From contig NZ_RBLG01000004.1 in NCBI RefSeq assembly GCF_003634585.1, positions 62,001-126,000 of the forward strand: DNA of 64,000 nucleotides, given 5' to 3'. The stretch comes from Gillisia mitskevichiae. Its GTDB lineage: Bacteria; Bacteroidota; Bacteroidia; Flavobacteriales; Flavobacteriaceae. The notes beneath the pieces are model-generated. The model was not told the DNA's origin, ran no database searches, and worked only from the letters and a program-made list of their open reading frames with translations. Below, one piece after another: positions 38,600-48,111 of this stretch (positions within the stretch are counted from its first letter, which is position 1; every line of letters starts with the position of its first letter). Position numbers and translations under genes: made by a program.

Positions 38600-39148
38600 T
38601 TACCAACTCACCATTAAATATTTTATTTTAGCATCGTCTGGAATTTGCGATGCAGAAATTCTGGAATCTGTGTCATATCGAAGGCTAGATGGAAGATCTT
38701 TTTTGTCTATCGTGAGATATAAATTTAATTCGTCTATAAAAACTACAGCAGAATTCAAGGTATTCTCAATTCTTGAGATCTGGTAGTTTTTAACAACATC
38801 CCCAAAAGTGCTTGCGTTGTTAAGTCCTTTTGCGGTTTGAAACCTCGGGTCCATGATCTGGATGTAACCCACTGTACTGGTAGAATCAAATTGCTGAATT
38901 GGTTCTAATATTAGCAATGCTTTGCCGTCTTTGTCGAATATTTCTATTTCACTGGTAGAATTAAAAAATTGACTTCCAGAGTTTTTTCTTACGATGGAGT
39001 CTTCACTGAAAACAGAATCTAATTGATTGATTTTTATTTCTTTGGTAAGTGAACCTACGCGTGTAGTATCTATTAGAAATGGATCGGAGTCCCGACCGCA
39101 TGAAATTAAACTAATGGTAATACATGCTAATAAACTTAATCTTCTCAT
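38600..39148 (-). CDS. Lipoprotein of unknown function
   Basis: 182 residues. Lipobox LISC after a short signal (MRRLSLLACITISLISC), so it should be lipidated at Cys17. The mature part, rich in Asp/Ser with an alternating beta pattern (STVGYIQIMDPRFQTAKG), has no motif I recognise. It lies 15 bases after the HerA-like ATPase gene and is probably translated from the same mRNA. Confidence 0.8.
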   Translation of the reverse strand: MRRLSLLACITISLISCGRDSDPFLIDTTRVGSLTKEIKINQLDSVFSEDSIVRKNSGSQFFNSTSEIEIFDKDGKALLILEPIQQFDSTSTVGYIQIMDPRFQTAKGLNNASTFGDVVKNYQISRIENTLNSAVVFIDELNLYLTIDKKDLPSSLRYDTDSRISASQIPDDAKIKYLMVSW

Positions 39149-39163
39149 ATCTTTTTTTGACTT

Positions 39164-40690
39164 CTATTTGAATGCCTTGTTCAAAATACTCATAACTCCT
39201 CTAATAAAAGTTGCGCTGGTTAAAACTTTAATTACCGCGCTTTGAGTTTTATTAGAACTTTTTGAGGTTCTTGAACTAGTTCGAGAAATTTTTTCTCGTT
39301 CTTCTTTTGCCTTCTCTTTTGCTTCTTCTTGATCTGCGCTAGCGATCTTTTTATTCAATAATTCATAGGCACTTTCCCTATCTATCTCTTTGTTATACTT
39401 AGAGACCAACTTAGAAGAGCCAATTAAATTCTTTAATTCTTCTGAGGTTAAAACATCCATCCTACTCATTGGAGCTCTCATCATTGTAGCGGCTAAAGGA
39501 GAAGGTCTCCCTTTTTCGTCTAATGAAGAAATTAATGCTTCTCCAATACCTAACGAGGTTAATACTTCCTTGGTATCGTAATATTCAGATATTGGATAAT
39601 TTTCTGCAGTTAATTTGATCGCTTTTCTATCGTTCGCTGTAAATGCGCGCAGGGAATGTTGAATTTTTAAACCTAACTGACTTAATATTTCTTTTGGTAC
39701 ATCTGTTGGGTTTTGGGTTACAAAATAGATGCCAACTCCTTTAGATCGGATCAATTTTATAATACTTTCTATTTGGTCCAGTAAAGCATCCGAAGCTTCT
39801 TTGAAAATTAAATGTGCTTCATCTATAAAAAGGATCAATTCTGGCCTGTCGCTATCCCCTTTTTCTGGTAATGTCGAATAAATTTCTGCCAGTAAACTCA
39901 ACATAAAGGTTGAGAATAATTTCGGTTTATCCTGAATGTCATCTAAACGAATAATATTGATCATTCCACGACCATCTATATTAGTTCTCATTAGATCTTC
40001 AACCTCAAAAGAAGGTTCTCCAAAAAACAGATCGGCATCCTGTTGTTCTAAAGCAACGATCTTTCTTAGAATAGAGCCAGTAGAAGATTTAGACATTCTA
40101 CCATAATCTTTTTCAAATTCCTCCTTGCCATCATCTGTTGCATAATGGATGATCTTTTTAAGATCCTTTAAATCTAGTAGCGGTAAATGATTGTCGTCAC
40201 AATATTTAAAAACGATTGCTAAAATCCCAGTTTGAGTATCTGTGAGATCTAAGATTCTAGATAAGAGAATTGGGCCAAATTCACTAACGGTTGCCTTTAA
40301 TCTTACTCCAGGTTGTTCAGAAAGGCTTAATATTTCTACAGGTGAAGCTTGAGGTGTGAATTCAAAATTTAATAGTTGGTGCCGTGAATCGATTTTTTCA
40401 TGTCCTGGGGATGGCATCGCAATACCACTAAGATCTCCCTTAATATCCATCATTAAAACAGGAATTCCTTTTTCTGAAAGATTTTCTGCAATAATTTGTA
40501 ATGTTTTTGTTTTCCCAGTACCTGTTGCTCCGGCAATTAATCCATGCCGATTCATGGTTTTTAGAGGGATCTTAATTTGCGCTTCTGGAATAGTTTTACC
40601 GTCCAACATGGCAGCACCCATATATATAAATTCTCCTTTTGGAGCATAACCTTGCTGAATGTGCTCTATAAATTTGTTGGGATCTTTCAT
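39164..40690 (-). CDS. HerA-like/DUF853 (YjgR family) ATPase
   Basis: 508 residues. Walker A GATGTGKT (54-61), Walker B LILFIDEAH in the middle, and an arginine-rich segment near RAFTANDRKAIKLTAENYP. The fold is that of the HerA/FtsK ATPase family; DUF853 proteins are widespread and their partner and substrate are not known. An unusually Lys/Glu/Ser-rich coiled C-terminal tail (about 440-490) precedes a hydrophobic end. It is first in a unit with a lipoprotein gene. Confidence 0.93.
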   Translation of the reverse strand: MKDPNKFIEHIQQGYAPKGEFIYMGAAMLDGKTIPEAQIKIPLKTMNRHGLIAGATGTGKTKTLQIIAENLSEKGIPVLMMDIKGDLSGIAMPSPGHEKIDSRHQLLNFEFTPQASPVEILSLSEQPGVRLKATVSEFGPILLSRILDLTDTQTGILAIVFKYCDDNHLPLLDLKDLKKIIHYATDDGKEEFEKDYGRMSKSSTGSILRKIVALEQQDADLFFGEPSFEVEDLMRTNIDGRGMINIIRLDDIQDKPKLFSTFMLSLLAEIYSTLPEKGDSDRPELILFIDEAHLIFKEASDALLDQIESIIKLIRSKGVGIYFVTQNPTDVPKEILSQLGLKIQHSLRAFTANDRKAIKLTAENYPISEYYDTKEVLTSLGIGEALISSLDEKGRPSPLAATMMRAPMSRMDVLTSEELKNLIGSSKLVSKYNKEIDRESAYELLNKKIASADQEEAKEKAKEEREKISRTSSRTSKSSNKTQSAVIKVLTSATFIRGVMSILNKAFK

Positions 40691-40751
40691 TCTTATAAAT
40701 TATTTTGAATTTAAACACTAACTGTTTAAATAAATTGCGAGTATTTATTTA

Positions 40752-41813
40752 TTATAAAACGGCAGGTGATAACATACTAATAGTTCCTTTATCTGCATCT
40801 ATGGATGCATTTATTCCATTTGGGATCGTAGAATTATCATCTACATGACCAAACATTGCTCCAGAATATGCTGGAATTTCCAAAGGTTTAATATAATGGT
40901 CTATCACTTCCTCTAAAGTTAAAGAACCATATCCACTACCTCCAGGATCACAATCTGTACATTTTCCAAATACAAATCCTGAGATCTTATCTAAAACTCC
41001 GGCTAATTTAAGTTGAGACATCATTCTGTCTATAGCATAGATCTTTTCTCCAACTTCTTCTAGATATAAGATCGTGTTTTCCCAGTTTGGTAAATAATCC
41101 GACCCCATAATTCCGGTGAGCACAGATAGATTTCCCCCGAGTAAAATTCCTTCGGCTTTTCCTGGGGTAATTGTTCTAATTCGGTTTTTAACTTGCACTA
41201 AATTATCTCCAATTTGGACAGTGTTTTCAAAAGTAAAGGTGTTTTTATTAAATAGGATTTCTTTAAAAATGTTATAGCTGAAATTGTTCCAAGTAGAAAT
41301 TCCCATTGGCCCATGAAAGGTTACTAATCCGGTTTTAGAATAGATAGCCATATGCAGAGCAGTGATATCGCTGTACCCGATAAATATTTTTGGGTTCTTC
41401 TTTATAACATCATAATCAATCAAGTCTAAGATTCTTGCAGCACCAGATCCTCCTCTTAATGCGATTATGGCATCCACCTCGGGATCTTTAAACATGTTAT
41501 TTAAATCTTCAGCTCGTTCCTCATCTGTTCCAGCTAAATGACCGTAATGAGAATTAATGTGTTTCCCTAGTTTTACTTTTAAACCCATCGCTTGAAAAGT
41601 TTCAACTGCTATTTCATAGGGTTCCGACTCAAATTTATTAGATGCTGGACTTATTATCCCGATGGTGTCTCCTTCAGCAAGATGTTTAGGAAGTAAAAAT
41701 GAGTTATCTTTTAATTCAGTAGCAAAAGAAGATTGAAAAGGAGTGATAAAAGTTGATAATGATAAGGCGATACTTCCCGTTCCTATATTCCGTAAAAAAT
41801 TTCTTCTTTGCAT
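40752..41813 (-). CDS. LD-carboxypeptidase, peptidase family S66
   Basis: 353 residues. The N terminus MQRRNFLRNIGTGSIALSLS is a twin-arginine signal (RRNFLR). The Ser nucleophile is Ser148 in IGYSDITALH, and the Glu and His of the triad sit in LYLEEVGEKIYAIDRMM and MFGHVDDN. The S66 family removes the terminal D-Ala from murein tetrapeptides in peptidoglycan recycling; most are cytosolic, so Tat export is a point of note. Alone in its neighbourhood between the ATPase and DacB-like genes. Confidence 0.9.
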   Translation of the reverse strand: MQRRNFLRNIGTGSIALSLSTFITPFQSSFATELKDNSFLLPKHLAEGDTIGIISPASNKFESEPYEIAVETFQAMGLKVKLGKHINSHYGHLAGTDEERAEDLNNMFKDPEVDAIIALRGGSGAARILDLIDYDVIKKNPKIFIGYSDITALHMAIYSKTGLVTFHGPMGISTWNNFSYNIFKEILFNKNTFTFENTVQIGDNLVQVKNRIRTITPGKAEGILLGGNLSVLTGIMGSDYLPNWENTILYLEEVGEKIYAIDRMMSQLKLAGVLDKISGFVFGKCTDCDPGGSGYGSLTLEEVIDHYIKPLEIPAYSGAMFGHVDDNSTIPNGINASIDADKGTISMLSPAVL

Positions 41814-41893
41814 TTCTGTGTAGATTTGTAGAGTTTATTATTGCCTCTAATTTAAATGAATTAATTTTTATTTGTCTGCTCCGGTCTAAAATC

Positions 41894-43222
41894 TTAATAA
41901 TTTAGATAGATGTTCCGTAAAATTCGTTGCATTTCTGTCTTAATAATAGATGAGCTAACCGTATAGTTGTTGTTCATAAAGCTAAAGAGTAATATTCTTC
42001 CGCTCTTTGTCTTAATATAACCGCTTAAATTATGGTTGTTGCTTAGAGTTCCTGTTTTTGCAAAAATGTAAGGCTCCTCAGCTTTATACCAATTTTTTAA
42101 AGTTCCATTTTGTCCACCTGTGGGGAGGAAGTCAAAAAGTTTTTCCTGCGGAATTTCTTCCATAATTTTCTTTAATAGAACCACCATGCTTCTAGGAGTT
42201 ACCAAATTATAACGCGAAAGTCCGGAACCATCCACCCAAATTAGCTCATCTGGAAGATCATTTAAATACTTAGATTTCATAAATTTTATAGCATTTTTAG
42301 TGCTCAAACTATCAGACACATTATTTCCTACCATTATTAAAAGTTGCTCTGCAATAAAATTATCGCTGTTTCTTAGCATTGTCTTATAAAGGCTATCTGC
42401 GGGAAGGCTGTAAAATATTTTAGATGAGGTGGTGATTTTCCATTTTTCATCAATAAGCTTAACTGGCTTGTTTAGAGTATCAGCAAGTAATTTGGTAAAT
42501 AGTTCTTCAGAATATTTAAATGGAACTATTCGAGAAGATCCTTCTTTAAGTTTAGAATTGTTATATCTAAATATATTCTTATCTAAATCTCTTTCTATGT
42601 CAAGATCATTTTTACTTGCTATTAGACTATCCTCAAATTGTTGGATATTAGTAGATGGTTTGTCCTGTCCTATTTCCGAATTAAATTCTACATAATTCCC
42701 ATAAATCGGAAATGCTGCTCGCTCTACAGAGTAATAATAATTATAATCATCCCAAGACCATCCTGGACCAAAAGATTCCTCGTTAAATACGGGACGTTGG
42801 TAGTATAGATTTTCTTCACGGTTTTTTAAAAATTCATAAACTTTAGATCTATACGCATCTGCATATAAAAAAGATGGATCTCCGGTTCCTTTAAATATTA
42901 AGGAATCATTTTGAATAACGTAGCTAAGAGCCGGTAATGAATCTCCTAAAACTTTTAAGCCTGCGTAAAATGTTAGCAATTTTACATTAGAGGCAGGTGT
43001 AAAGTATTTTTGAGAATTATACTCATTAAGCATTTCATTATTCACAGGATCCATTAAGGCAAAACCTGAAAAGCTCTGATTGAAAACAGCAGAATTGCTG
43101 AAGTCACGTCCTAGATTTTTGTTGAATTTTTTTGTAGAAGAGCAAGCCGCAAGAGTGGAAATAAAAGCAACTAATATAAGCGGCTTAATAAATCCATTTA
43201 AAATTGATCCTGAGTTTTTCAA
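41894..43222 (-). CDS. D-alanyl-D-alanine carboxypeptidase lipoprotein, PBP4/DacB (S13) family
   Basis: 442 residues. Signal and lipobox LAAC (Cys27), so it is a lipoprotein. The S13 catalytic triad motifs are SxxK in SNVK (78-81), SxN in SDNF (mid protein) and KTG in FAKTGTLS (late). It removes the terminal D-Ala from, or cleaves, peptidoglycan cross-links. The start is TTG at 43222: no ATG lies in frame before the signal sequence and the next Met is 57 codons in. It is cell-wall related like the neighbouring LD-carboxypeptidase. Confidence 0.9.
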   Translation of the reverse strand: MKNSGSILNGFIKPLILVAFISTLAACSSTKKFNKNLGRDFSNSAVFNQSFSGFALMDPVNNEMLNEYNSQKYFTPASNVKLLTFYAGLKVLGDSLPALSYVIQNDSLIFKGTGDPSFLYADAYRSKVYEFLKNREENLYYQRPVFNEESFGPGWSWDDYNYYYSVERAAFPIYGNYVEFNSEIGQDKPSTNIQQFEDSLIASKNDLDIERDLDKNIFRYNNSKLKEGSSRIVPFKYSEELFTKLLADTLNKPVKLIDEKWKITTSSKIFYSLPADSLYKTMLRNSDNFIAEQLLIMVGNNVSDSLSTKNAIKFMKSKYLNDLPDELIWVDGSGLSRYNLVTPRSMVVLLKKIMEEIPQEKLFDFLPTGGQNGTLKNWYKAEEPYIFAKTGTLSNNHNLSGYIKTKSGRILLFSFMNNNYTVSSSIIKTEMQRILRNIYLNY

Positions 43223-43368
43223 AATTTAGTTTTTTAAAAGAGAGACGTAAGTTATGATAATTATAAAAAAAATTAATTAACTGGATGATTATTACAAATA
43301 ATATTATGATAGTCTGAGGTAATTAATTATCTTCATTTATAATTCACATAATTTTAACACGGTAAAAT

Positions 43369-46300
43369 ATGAAAAACAAAATTACACTTTTGGCTTTTAT
43401 GGTCATTTTTCAGTTTACTAATTTGTTTGCTCAGGAAAAGACTGTCACGGGTAAGGTTACCGAAATTAATGACGGGATGACTCTTCCGGGAGTTAACGTG
43501 ATTGTAAAGGGGACGAATCAGGGAACCGTTACCGATATGGATGGATTTTATTCCATTAATGTAGATGAAAATCAAATTTTGGTATTTTCTTCATTAGGTT
43601 TTGAAACAAAAGAAATGAAGGTTGGATCACAAACCACCATTAACATTGGAATGGTTGCCAATCTAGAAGGTTTAGATGAGGTTGTTATTACAGCTCTTGG
43701 AATATCCAGGGATAAAAAATCCCTAGGTTATGCTACTCAAGAAGTAGCGGGGGAAGATCTTAATCTTACTAACGAGCAAAATGTAATAGGCTCGTTATCT
43801 GGTAGAGTTGCAGGGGTTCAGGTTACTGGTGCTTCTGGGGCTAGTATGGGTGGTACTCAGAAAATAAAAATAAGAGGTGTGAATTCTATTGGTGGGGGAG
43901 ATCAACCACTTATCGTGGTAGATGGTACTCCAATCTCTAATGCTAATTTTGCAGGTAGTGATGAATCTGATTATGGGAATTTAGGACAAGATATAAATCC
44001 TACAGATATTGAATCTGTAAACGTACTTAAAGGTCCAGCAGCATCTGCCTTATATGGGATTAGAGGGCAATATGGAGTGATTATGATCACAACTAAAAAA
44101 GGTTCAAAGGGAGTAAAGGATGTACAGGTTCAAGTTAATTCATCTTTTACTGTTGAAAGAGCTGGAAATTTTATGCCTGTTCAAAATATGTATGGGGGAG
44201 GTTCTAGCCAGCAGTTTAGAACTTTGGCAAATGGAGACCCTTATGTAGATCTAAGCGTTGATGAAAGTTGGGGTCCAAAAATGGATGGTACGCCGGTAAG
44301 ACAAGTTTTTAGTTTTTATCCTCAAGATGATGAATATCAACAATTAACTCCTTTTGTAGCGCACCCGGATAATATAAAAGATTATTATGAAACTGGATAT
44401 AACTTTAATAAAGGGATTACAGTTTCTGGAGGGAACGAGAATACTACTTATAGACTTAGTTTTAATGATACAAGAATTGAAGGTGTAGAACCAAATACTT
44501 ATTTAGATAGAAACAATCTTGGTTTGAATGCCAGTTTAGATCTGTCTAAAAAACTTACAGTTTCTACTAATATTAATTATGCAAGGAATGATGCGCAGCG
44601 ACCTAAGCAAGGATCGGAATATGGAACAGGGTATTTTACCCAATGGTTCCAAAGAAATATTGATATGAATAGATTGAAGGATTATGAATATGAAGATGGA
44701 ACCTATTTACATTGGAACTTAAGAAGACCAGATTCTAATACAGGTGAGATAGACAATTTAAGTCCACTTTATTGGGATAACCCTTATTTTGATGCTTATG
44801 AGAATACTAATAAAGATAGCAGAGACCGATTTTTTGGGAATGTAGGACTCTCCTATAAAGTATTGCCAGAATTAGAATTAAGCGCAGCCGTTAGAGGTGA
44901 TATCTATACTCAGAATATCGAGACAAGAACCGCTTTTGGAGGAAAAAGAACTCCAGATTTTACAATTGGTAAATACGAGAATAAAGAAATGAATTATGAA
45001 TTCCTTGCACTTTATAATAAGAAATGGGATGACCTTTCTATAAATGGAACGCTTGGTGGAAACATTTTTAATAGAAGATATTCTTCCCTTTATCAAGGAA
45101 CTGTGGGTGGACTTTCATCGCCAGGATTTTATAATATAGATGCCTCTATAGATAGGCCAAATGTTTCTAATTATTTACTAAGAAAGCAAATTAGAAGTAT
45201 GTTTGGAATGCTTTCCTTAGGTTATAAAGACACTTATTTTGTGGATGCATCAATACGAAATGATGTTTCTTCAGCTCTGCCAGAAGATAATAACTCTTAT
45301 TGGTATCCTTCAATTTCAGGAAGTATGGTGTTTAGTGAGTTGGTAGATTGGGATACTTTATCCTTCGGAAAATTAAGAGCTAGTTATGCTCAGGCAGGAT
45401 CAGATTTAGATGCATATCAAACCAGCTTACCATTTGGGGTAGGAACTGTATATAATGGTACAAATACTTTATTCGTACCAGATAACCTTAATAATCCTAA
45501 CATCAAACCATCATTTGCACATTCTTACGAAGCTGGTATCGATTTAAGATTCTTCAAAAGCAGATTAGGTATAGATTTCACGTATTATGTTCAGAAGAAC
45601 AAAAACCAAATTATAAGTTTAGATGTATCTGGAGCTAGTGGTTATAGTTCTAGTACGATCAATGCGGGACTTATTCAGAATAAAGGTTATGAGATTGCTG
45701 TTACCGCTAAGCCTATAGTAATGGATAATTTTAAATGGGATGTAAATTTTAATATCAATAGAAATAAAAGTGAAGTTGTAGAGCTTGCTCCAGGGATAGA
45801 TGTGTATACATATGGATCTACAACCTATTCCAGTGTTAATAGTTATTTGAATTCTTATGTGGGTGAAGCCTTCGGAAGTTTAGTAGGACAAGCCTATCAA
45901 AGAGATGAAGCTACCGGAAAGATCCTTTTAGGTTCAGATAATATGCCACTGTATACAGATGCTACCCATAACTTCGGAAGTGTTCTTCCAGATTTTAATG
46001 GAGGTTTACAAAACACTTTCAGTATAGGGAATTTCAATATTGCCGCCATGATAGATTTTCAAGGAGGAGGACAGTTTTTTAGTAGATCTAAAATGTTAGC
46101 TGTTAGAACTGGGCAAGATCCTTTAACGGTAGCAACTAACGATAATGGTATGAATGTAAGAGATCCTTTAGAAGATGGAGGAGGAGTAAAAGTTACTGGT
46201 GTTTCTGCTGAAACAGGAGAAGACGTAACGGCTTATGTCGATGCTAGATCTTATTACCGAAATGTTCTGGGTAGAAGGATTTACGAAGAATGGCTCTATG

Positions 46301-46551
46301 ACGCTTCCTATATAAAATTGAGTGAAGTTCGTTTGGGTTATACATTTGGAGAAAAAATAATGCAGAAACTTCCTTTCAAAAGTGTAGCGGTTGCATTAAT
46401 AGCGAGAAACCCTGCCATGATTTGGCAAGAAGCTCCAGAGGGAATAGATCCTTCGGCTATTTCTACAGGAAGCCAATCTATAAGTTGGTATGAATCTGGA
46501 CAATTAGTTTCTGTAAGATCTTATGGTTTGAATCTAAATATCACATTTTAA
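43369..46551 (+). CDS. SusC/RagA family TonB-linked outer-membrane receptor
   Basis: 1060 residues, usual SusC length. Signal peptide ending LFAQ, then the carboxypeptidase-regulatory domain (VTGKVTEINDGMTLPGVNVI), the plug with DEVVITALGISRDKKSLGYA and SALYGIRGQYGVIMITTKKG, and a C-terminal barrel ending YGLNLNITF. Works with the SusD lipoprotein encoded 11 bases downstream, in the outer membrane, for TonB-driven uptake of a glycan or other polymer. No glycosidase or regulator adjoins the pair, so the substrate is unknown. Confidence 0.97.
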   Translation: MKNKITLLAFMVIFQFTNLFAQEKTVTGKVTEINDGMTLPGVNVIVKGTNQGTVTDMDGFYSINVDENQILVFSSLGFETKEMKVGSQTTINIGMVANLEGLDEVVITALGISRDKKSLGYATQEVAGEDLNLTNEQNVIGSLSGRVAGVQVTGASGASMGGTQKIKIRGVNSIGGGDQPLIVVDGTPISNANFAGSDESDYGNLGQDINPTDIESVNVLKGPAASALYGIRGQYGVIMITTKKGSKGVKDVQVQVNSSFTVERAGNFMPVQNMYGGGSSQQFRTLANGDPYVDLSVDESWGPKMDGTPVRQVFSFYPQDDEYQQLTPFVAHPDNIKDYYETGYNFNKGITVSGGNENTTYRLSFNDTRIEGVEPNTYLDRNNLGLNASLDLSKKLTVSTNINYARNDAQRPKQGSEYGTGYFTQWFQRNIDMNRLKDYEYEDGTYLHWNLRRPDSNTGEIDNLSPLYWDNPYFDAYENTNKDSRDRFFGNVGLSYKVLPELELSAAVRGDIYTQNIETRTAFGGKRTPDFTIGKYENKEMNYEFLALYNKKWDDLSINGTLGGNIFNRRYSSLYQGTVGGLSSPGFYNIDASIDRPNVSNYLLRKQIRSMFGMLSLGYKDTYFVDASIRNDVSSALPEDNNSYWYPSISGSMVFSELVDWDTLSFGKLRASYAQAGSDLDAYQTSLPFGVGTVYNGTNTLFVPDNLNNPNIKPSFAHSYEAGIDLRFFKSRLGIDFTYYVQKNKNQIISLDVSGASGYSSSTINAGLIQNKGYEIAVTAKPIVMDNFKWDVNFNINRNKSEVVELAPGIDVYTYGSTTYSSVNSYLNSYVGEAFGSLVGQAYQRDEATGKILLGSDNMPLYTDATHNFGSVLPDFNGGLQNTFSIGNFNIAAMIDFQGGGQFFSRSKMLAVRTGQDPLTVATNDNGMNVRDPLEDGGGVKVTGVSAETGEDVTAYVDARSYYRNVLGRRIYEEWLYDASYIKLSEVRLGYTFGEKIMQKLPFKSVAVALIARNPAMIWQEAPEGIDPSAISTGSQSISWYESGQLVSVRSYGLNLNITF

Positions 46552-46562
46552 ATAGTACAATT

Positions 46563-47951
46563 ATGAAACAGACTTATATAATAGTATTGTTGTTTAGCTT
46601 TATAATAGGAGGTTGCAGCAATTTTGATGACGATATAAATACCAATCCCAATTTACCAAGTCAGGCTTCGGGGACCCAGCTTATTGCTAATGCATCCTTA
46701 TACCTGCCAGGTTTAGCTTCTTCTCCAAAAGGAGAATTTATGGCCCAATACCTAGCAGAAACTCAATATGTTGGCGCATCCTTATATCCTGAAGAAAGCA
46801 CTAGTTTTTATGGCTTATATCAAGGGCCTTTAGCAAATCTTCAGGCGGTTATAGATTCAGATGGATTAAGTGCCTCTCAAGGACCAGTTCCAAATCAAAT
46901 TGCAGTAGCAAAAATCTTAAGAGCATATTTTTATTGGAACATCACCGATAGATGGGGGGATGTACCTTATTCTGAAGCTTTAAAAGGAGCAGAGAATTTT
47001 ACACCTGCCTACGATACTCAGGAATTTATTTATAATGATCTTTTCCAGGAGTTGAAAGATGCAAATGCTATGATGGTTGCTGGAAGTATTTCTGATGATA
47101 TTATCTATGGTGGCGACATGAGTAAGTGGAAAAAATTAGGGAATACCATTAGACTTCTTATGGCATTGAGATTATCTGAAGTTGATTCCTCTGTAGCTAT
47201 GCAGGAATTTAATGATGCATTGGCGGCAGGAGTATTTACTTCTAATAGTGATAATTTGGTGTTCAGACATTTAGCCGATGCTAATAGTCAGAACTATTGG
47301 TATGGGCAAGTAGTGGATCAAAACCGTGAATGGTGGGCAATTACTGAAACGCTTGTGGAAGAAATGAAGCCTGTAAATGATCCTAGATTACCCGTTTATG
47401 CAGATCCTGCAAGAGCTAATGGGGAATATGTTGGGTTGAAATTTGGGGAAGAAGAAAATATTGGAACTGAAGAATTCTCCCTTTTAGGATCGGATATTAT
47501 TGCTCAAGATGCTCCAGTATATTTAATTACCTATGCACAGGTTTTATTTGCAATGGCAGAGGCTGCAGAACGAAATTGGATCTCCGAAGATGTAGAACCG
47601 CTATATAATATGGCTATAGAGCAGTCTATTGTTCAATGGACAGGAAGTTCGGATGGGGTTCAGGAATTTCTTAATAATCCAGAAATTGCTTTTGATGAAA
47701 ACAGAGCGATGGAGCAAATAGGAAATCAGCGTTGGGTACATTTATATATGTTTGGATATGAAGCTTGGTCAGAATGGAGAAGAACAGGTTATCCTAATGA
47801 TTTGGTTTCGCCAAATGGGGCAGATGTTCCTAATAGACTTTCGTATCCAGATAATGAAGCTTTTAATAATCAAGTAAATTATGAAGCAGCAGTGCAAAGG
47901 CAATTTAATGGTCAAGAAAGTATTTACGGAAAAGTATGGTGGGATTTGTAA
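46563..47951 (+). CDS. SusD/RagB-type outer-membrane lipoprotein
   Basis: 462 residues. Lipobox GGC at Cys17 (MKQTYIIVLLFSFIIGGC). The body has the SusD-like alpha-helical TPR pattern with AKILRAYFYWNITDRWGDVP and the end GNQRWVHLYMFGYEAWSEWR. It resembles the SusD_2 subgroup (RagB/SusD-like 2) rather than the starch SusD. It forms the lid on the SusC barrel encoded just upstream and is cotranscribed, ending in a terminator. Confidence 0.95.
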   Translation: MKQTYIIVLLFSFIIGGCSNFDDDINTNPNLPSQASGTQLIANASLYLPGLASSPKGEFMAQYLAETQYVGASLYPEESTSFYGLYQGPLANLQAVIDSDGLSASQGPVPNQIAVAKILRAYFYWNITDRWGDVPYSEALKGAENFTPAYDTQEFIYNDLFQELKDANAMMVAGSISDDIIYGGDMSKWKKLGNTIRLLMALRLSEVDSSVAMQEFNDALAAGVFTSNSDNLVFRHLADANSQNYWYGQVVDQNREWWAITETLVEEMKPVNDPRLPVYADPARANGEYVGLKFGEEENIGTEEFSLLGSDIIAQDAPVYLITYAQVLFAMAEAAERNWISEDVEPLYNMAIEQSIVQWTGSSDGVQEFLNNPEIAFDENRAMEQIGNQRWVHLYMFGYEAWSEWRRTGYPNDLVSPNGADVPNRLSYPDNEAFNNQVNYEAAVQRQFNGQESIYGKVWWDL

Positions 47952-47971
47952 TCCATACTGTGCACTATTAT

Positions 47972-48003
47972 AAAAAAAGGGCCGGTATTAACCGGCTTTT
48001 TTT
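47972..48003 (+). terminator. Intrinsic terminator after susD
   Basis: GCCGGT (47981-47986) pairs with ACCGGC (47991-47996) around loop ATTA, extended by wobble and A-T pairs, ending in a T run. Confidence 0.85.
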
Positions 48004-48097
48004 ATACCGTAAATTTACTTTCTTGCCTCCATATCAAATATTTATATCTCCTTAGATAATCCGTTTAGAAACGAAGTATTAAAAGTACAAGATTGCT

Positions 48098-48105
48098 TAT
48101 CTTTG
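48098..48105 (+). promoter_or_regulatory. -7 box of queE
   Basis: TATCTTTG fits TAnnTTTG exactly. The ATG at 48112 is only 6 bases downstream, so the transcript would be leaderless or nearly so; otherwise the start is a later Met. Confidence 0.7.
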
Positions 48106-48111
48106 CAGGCT

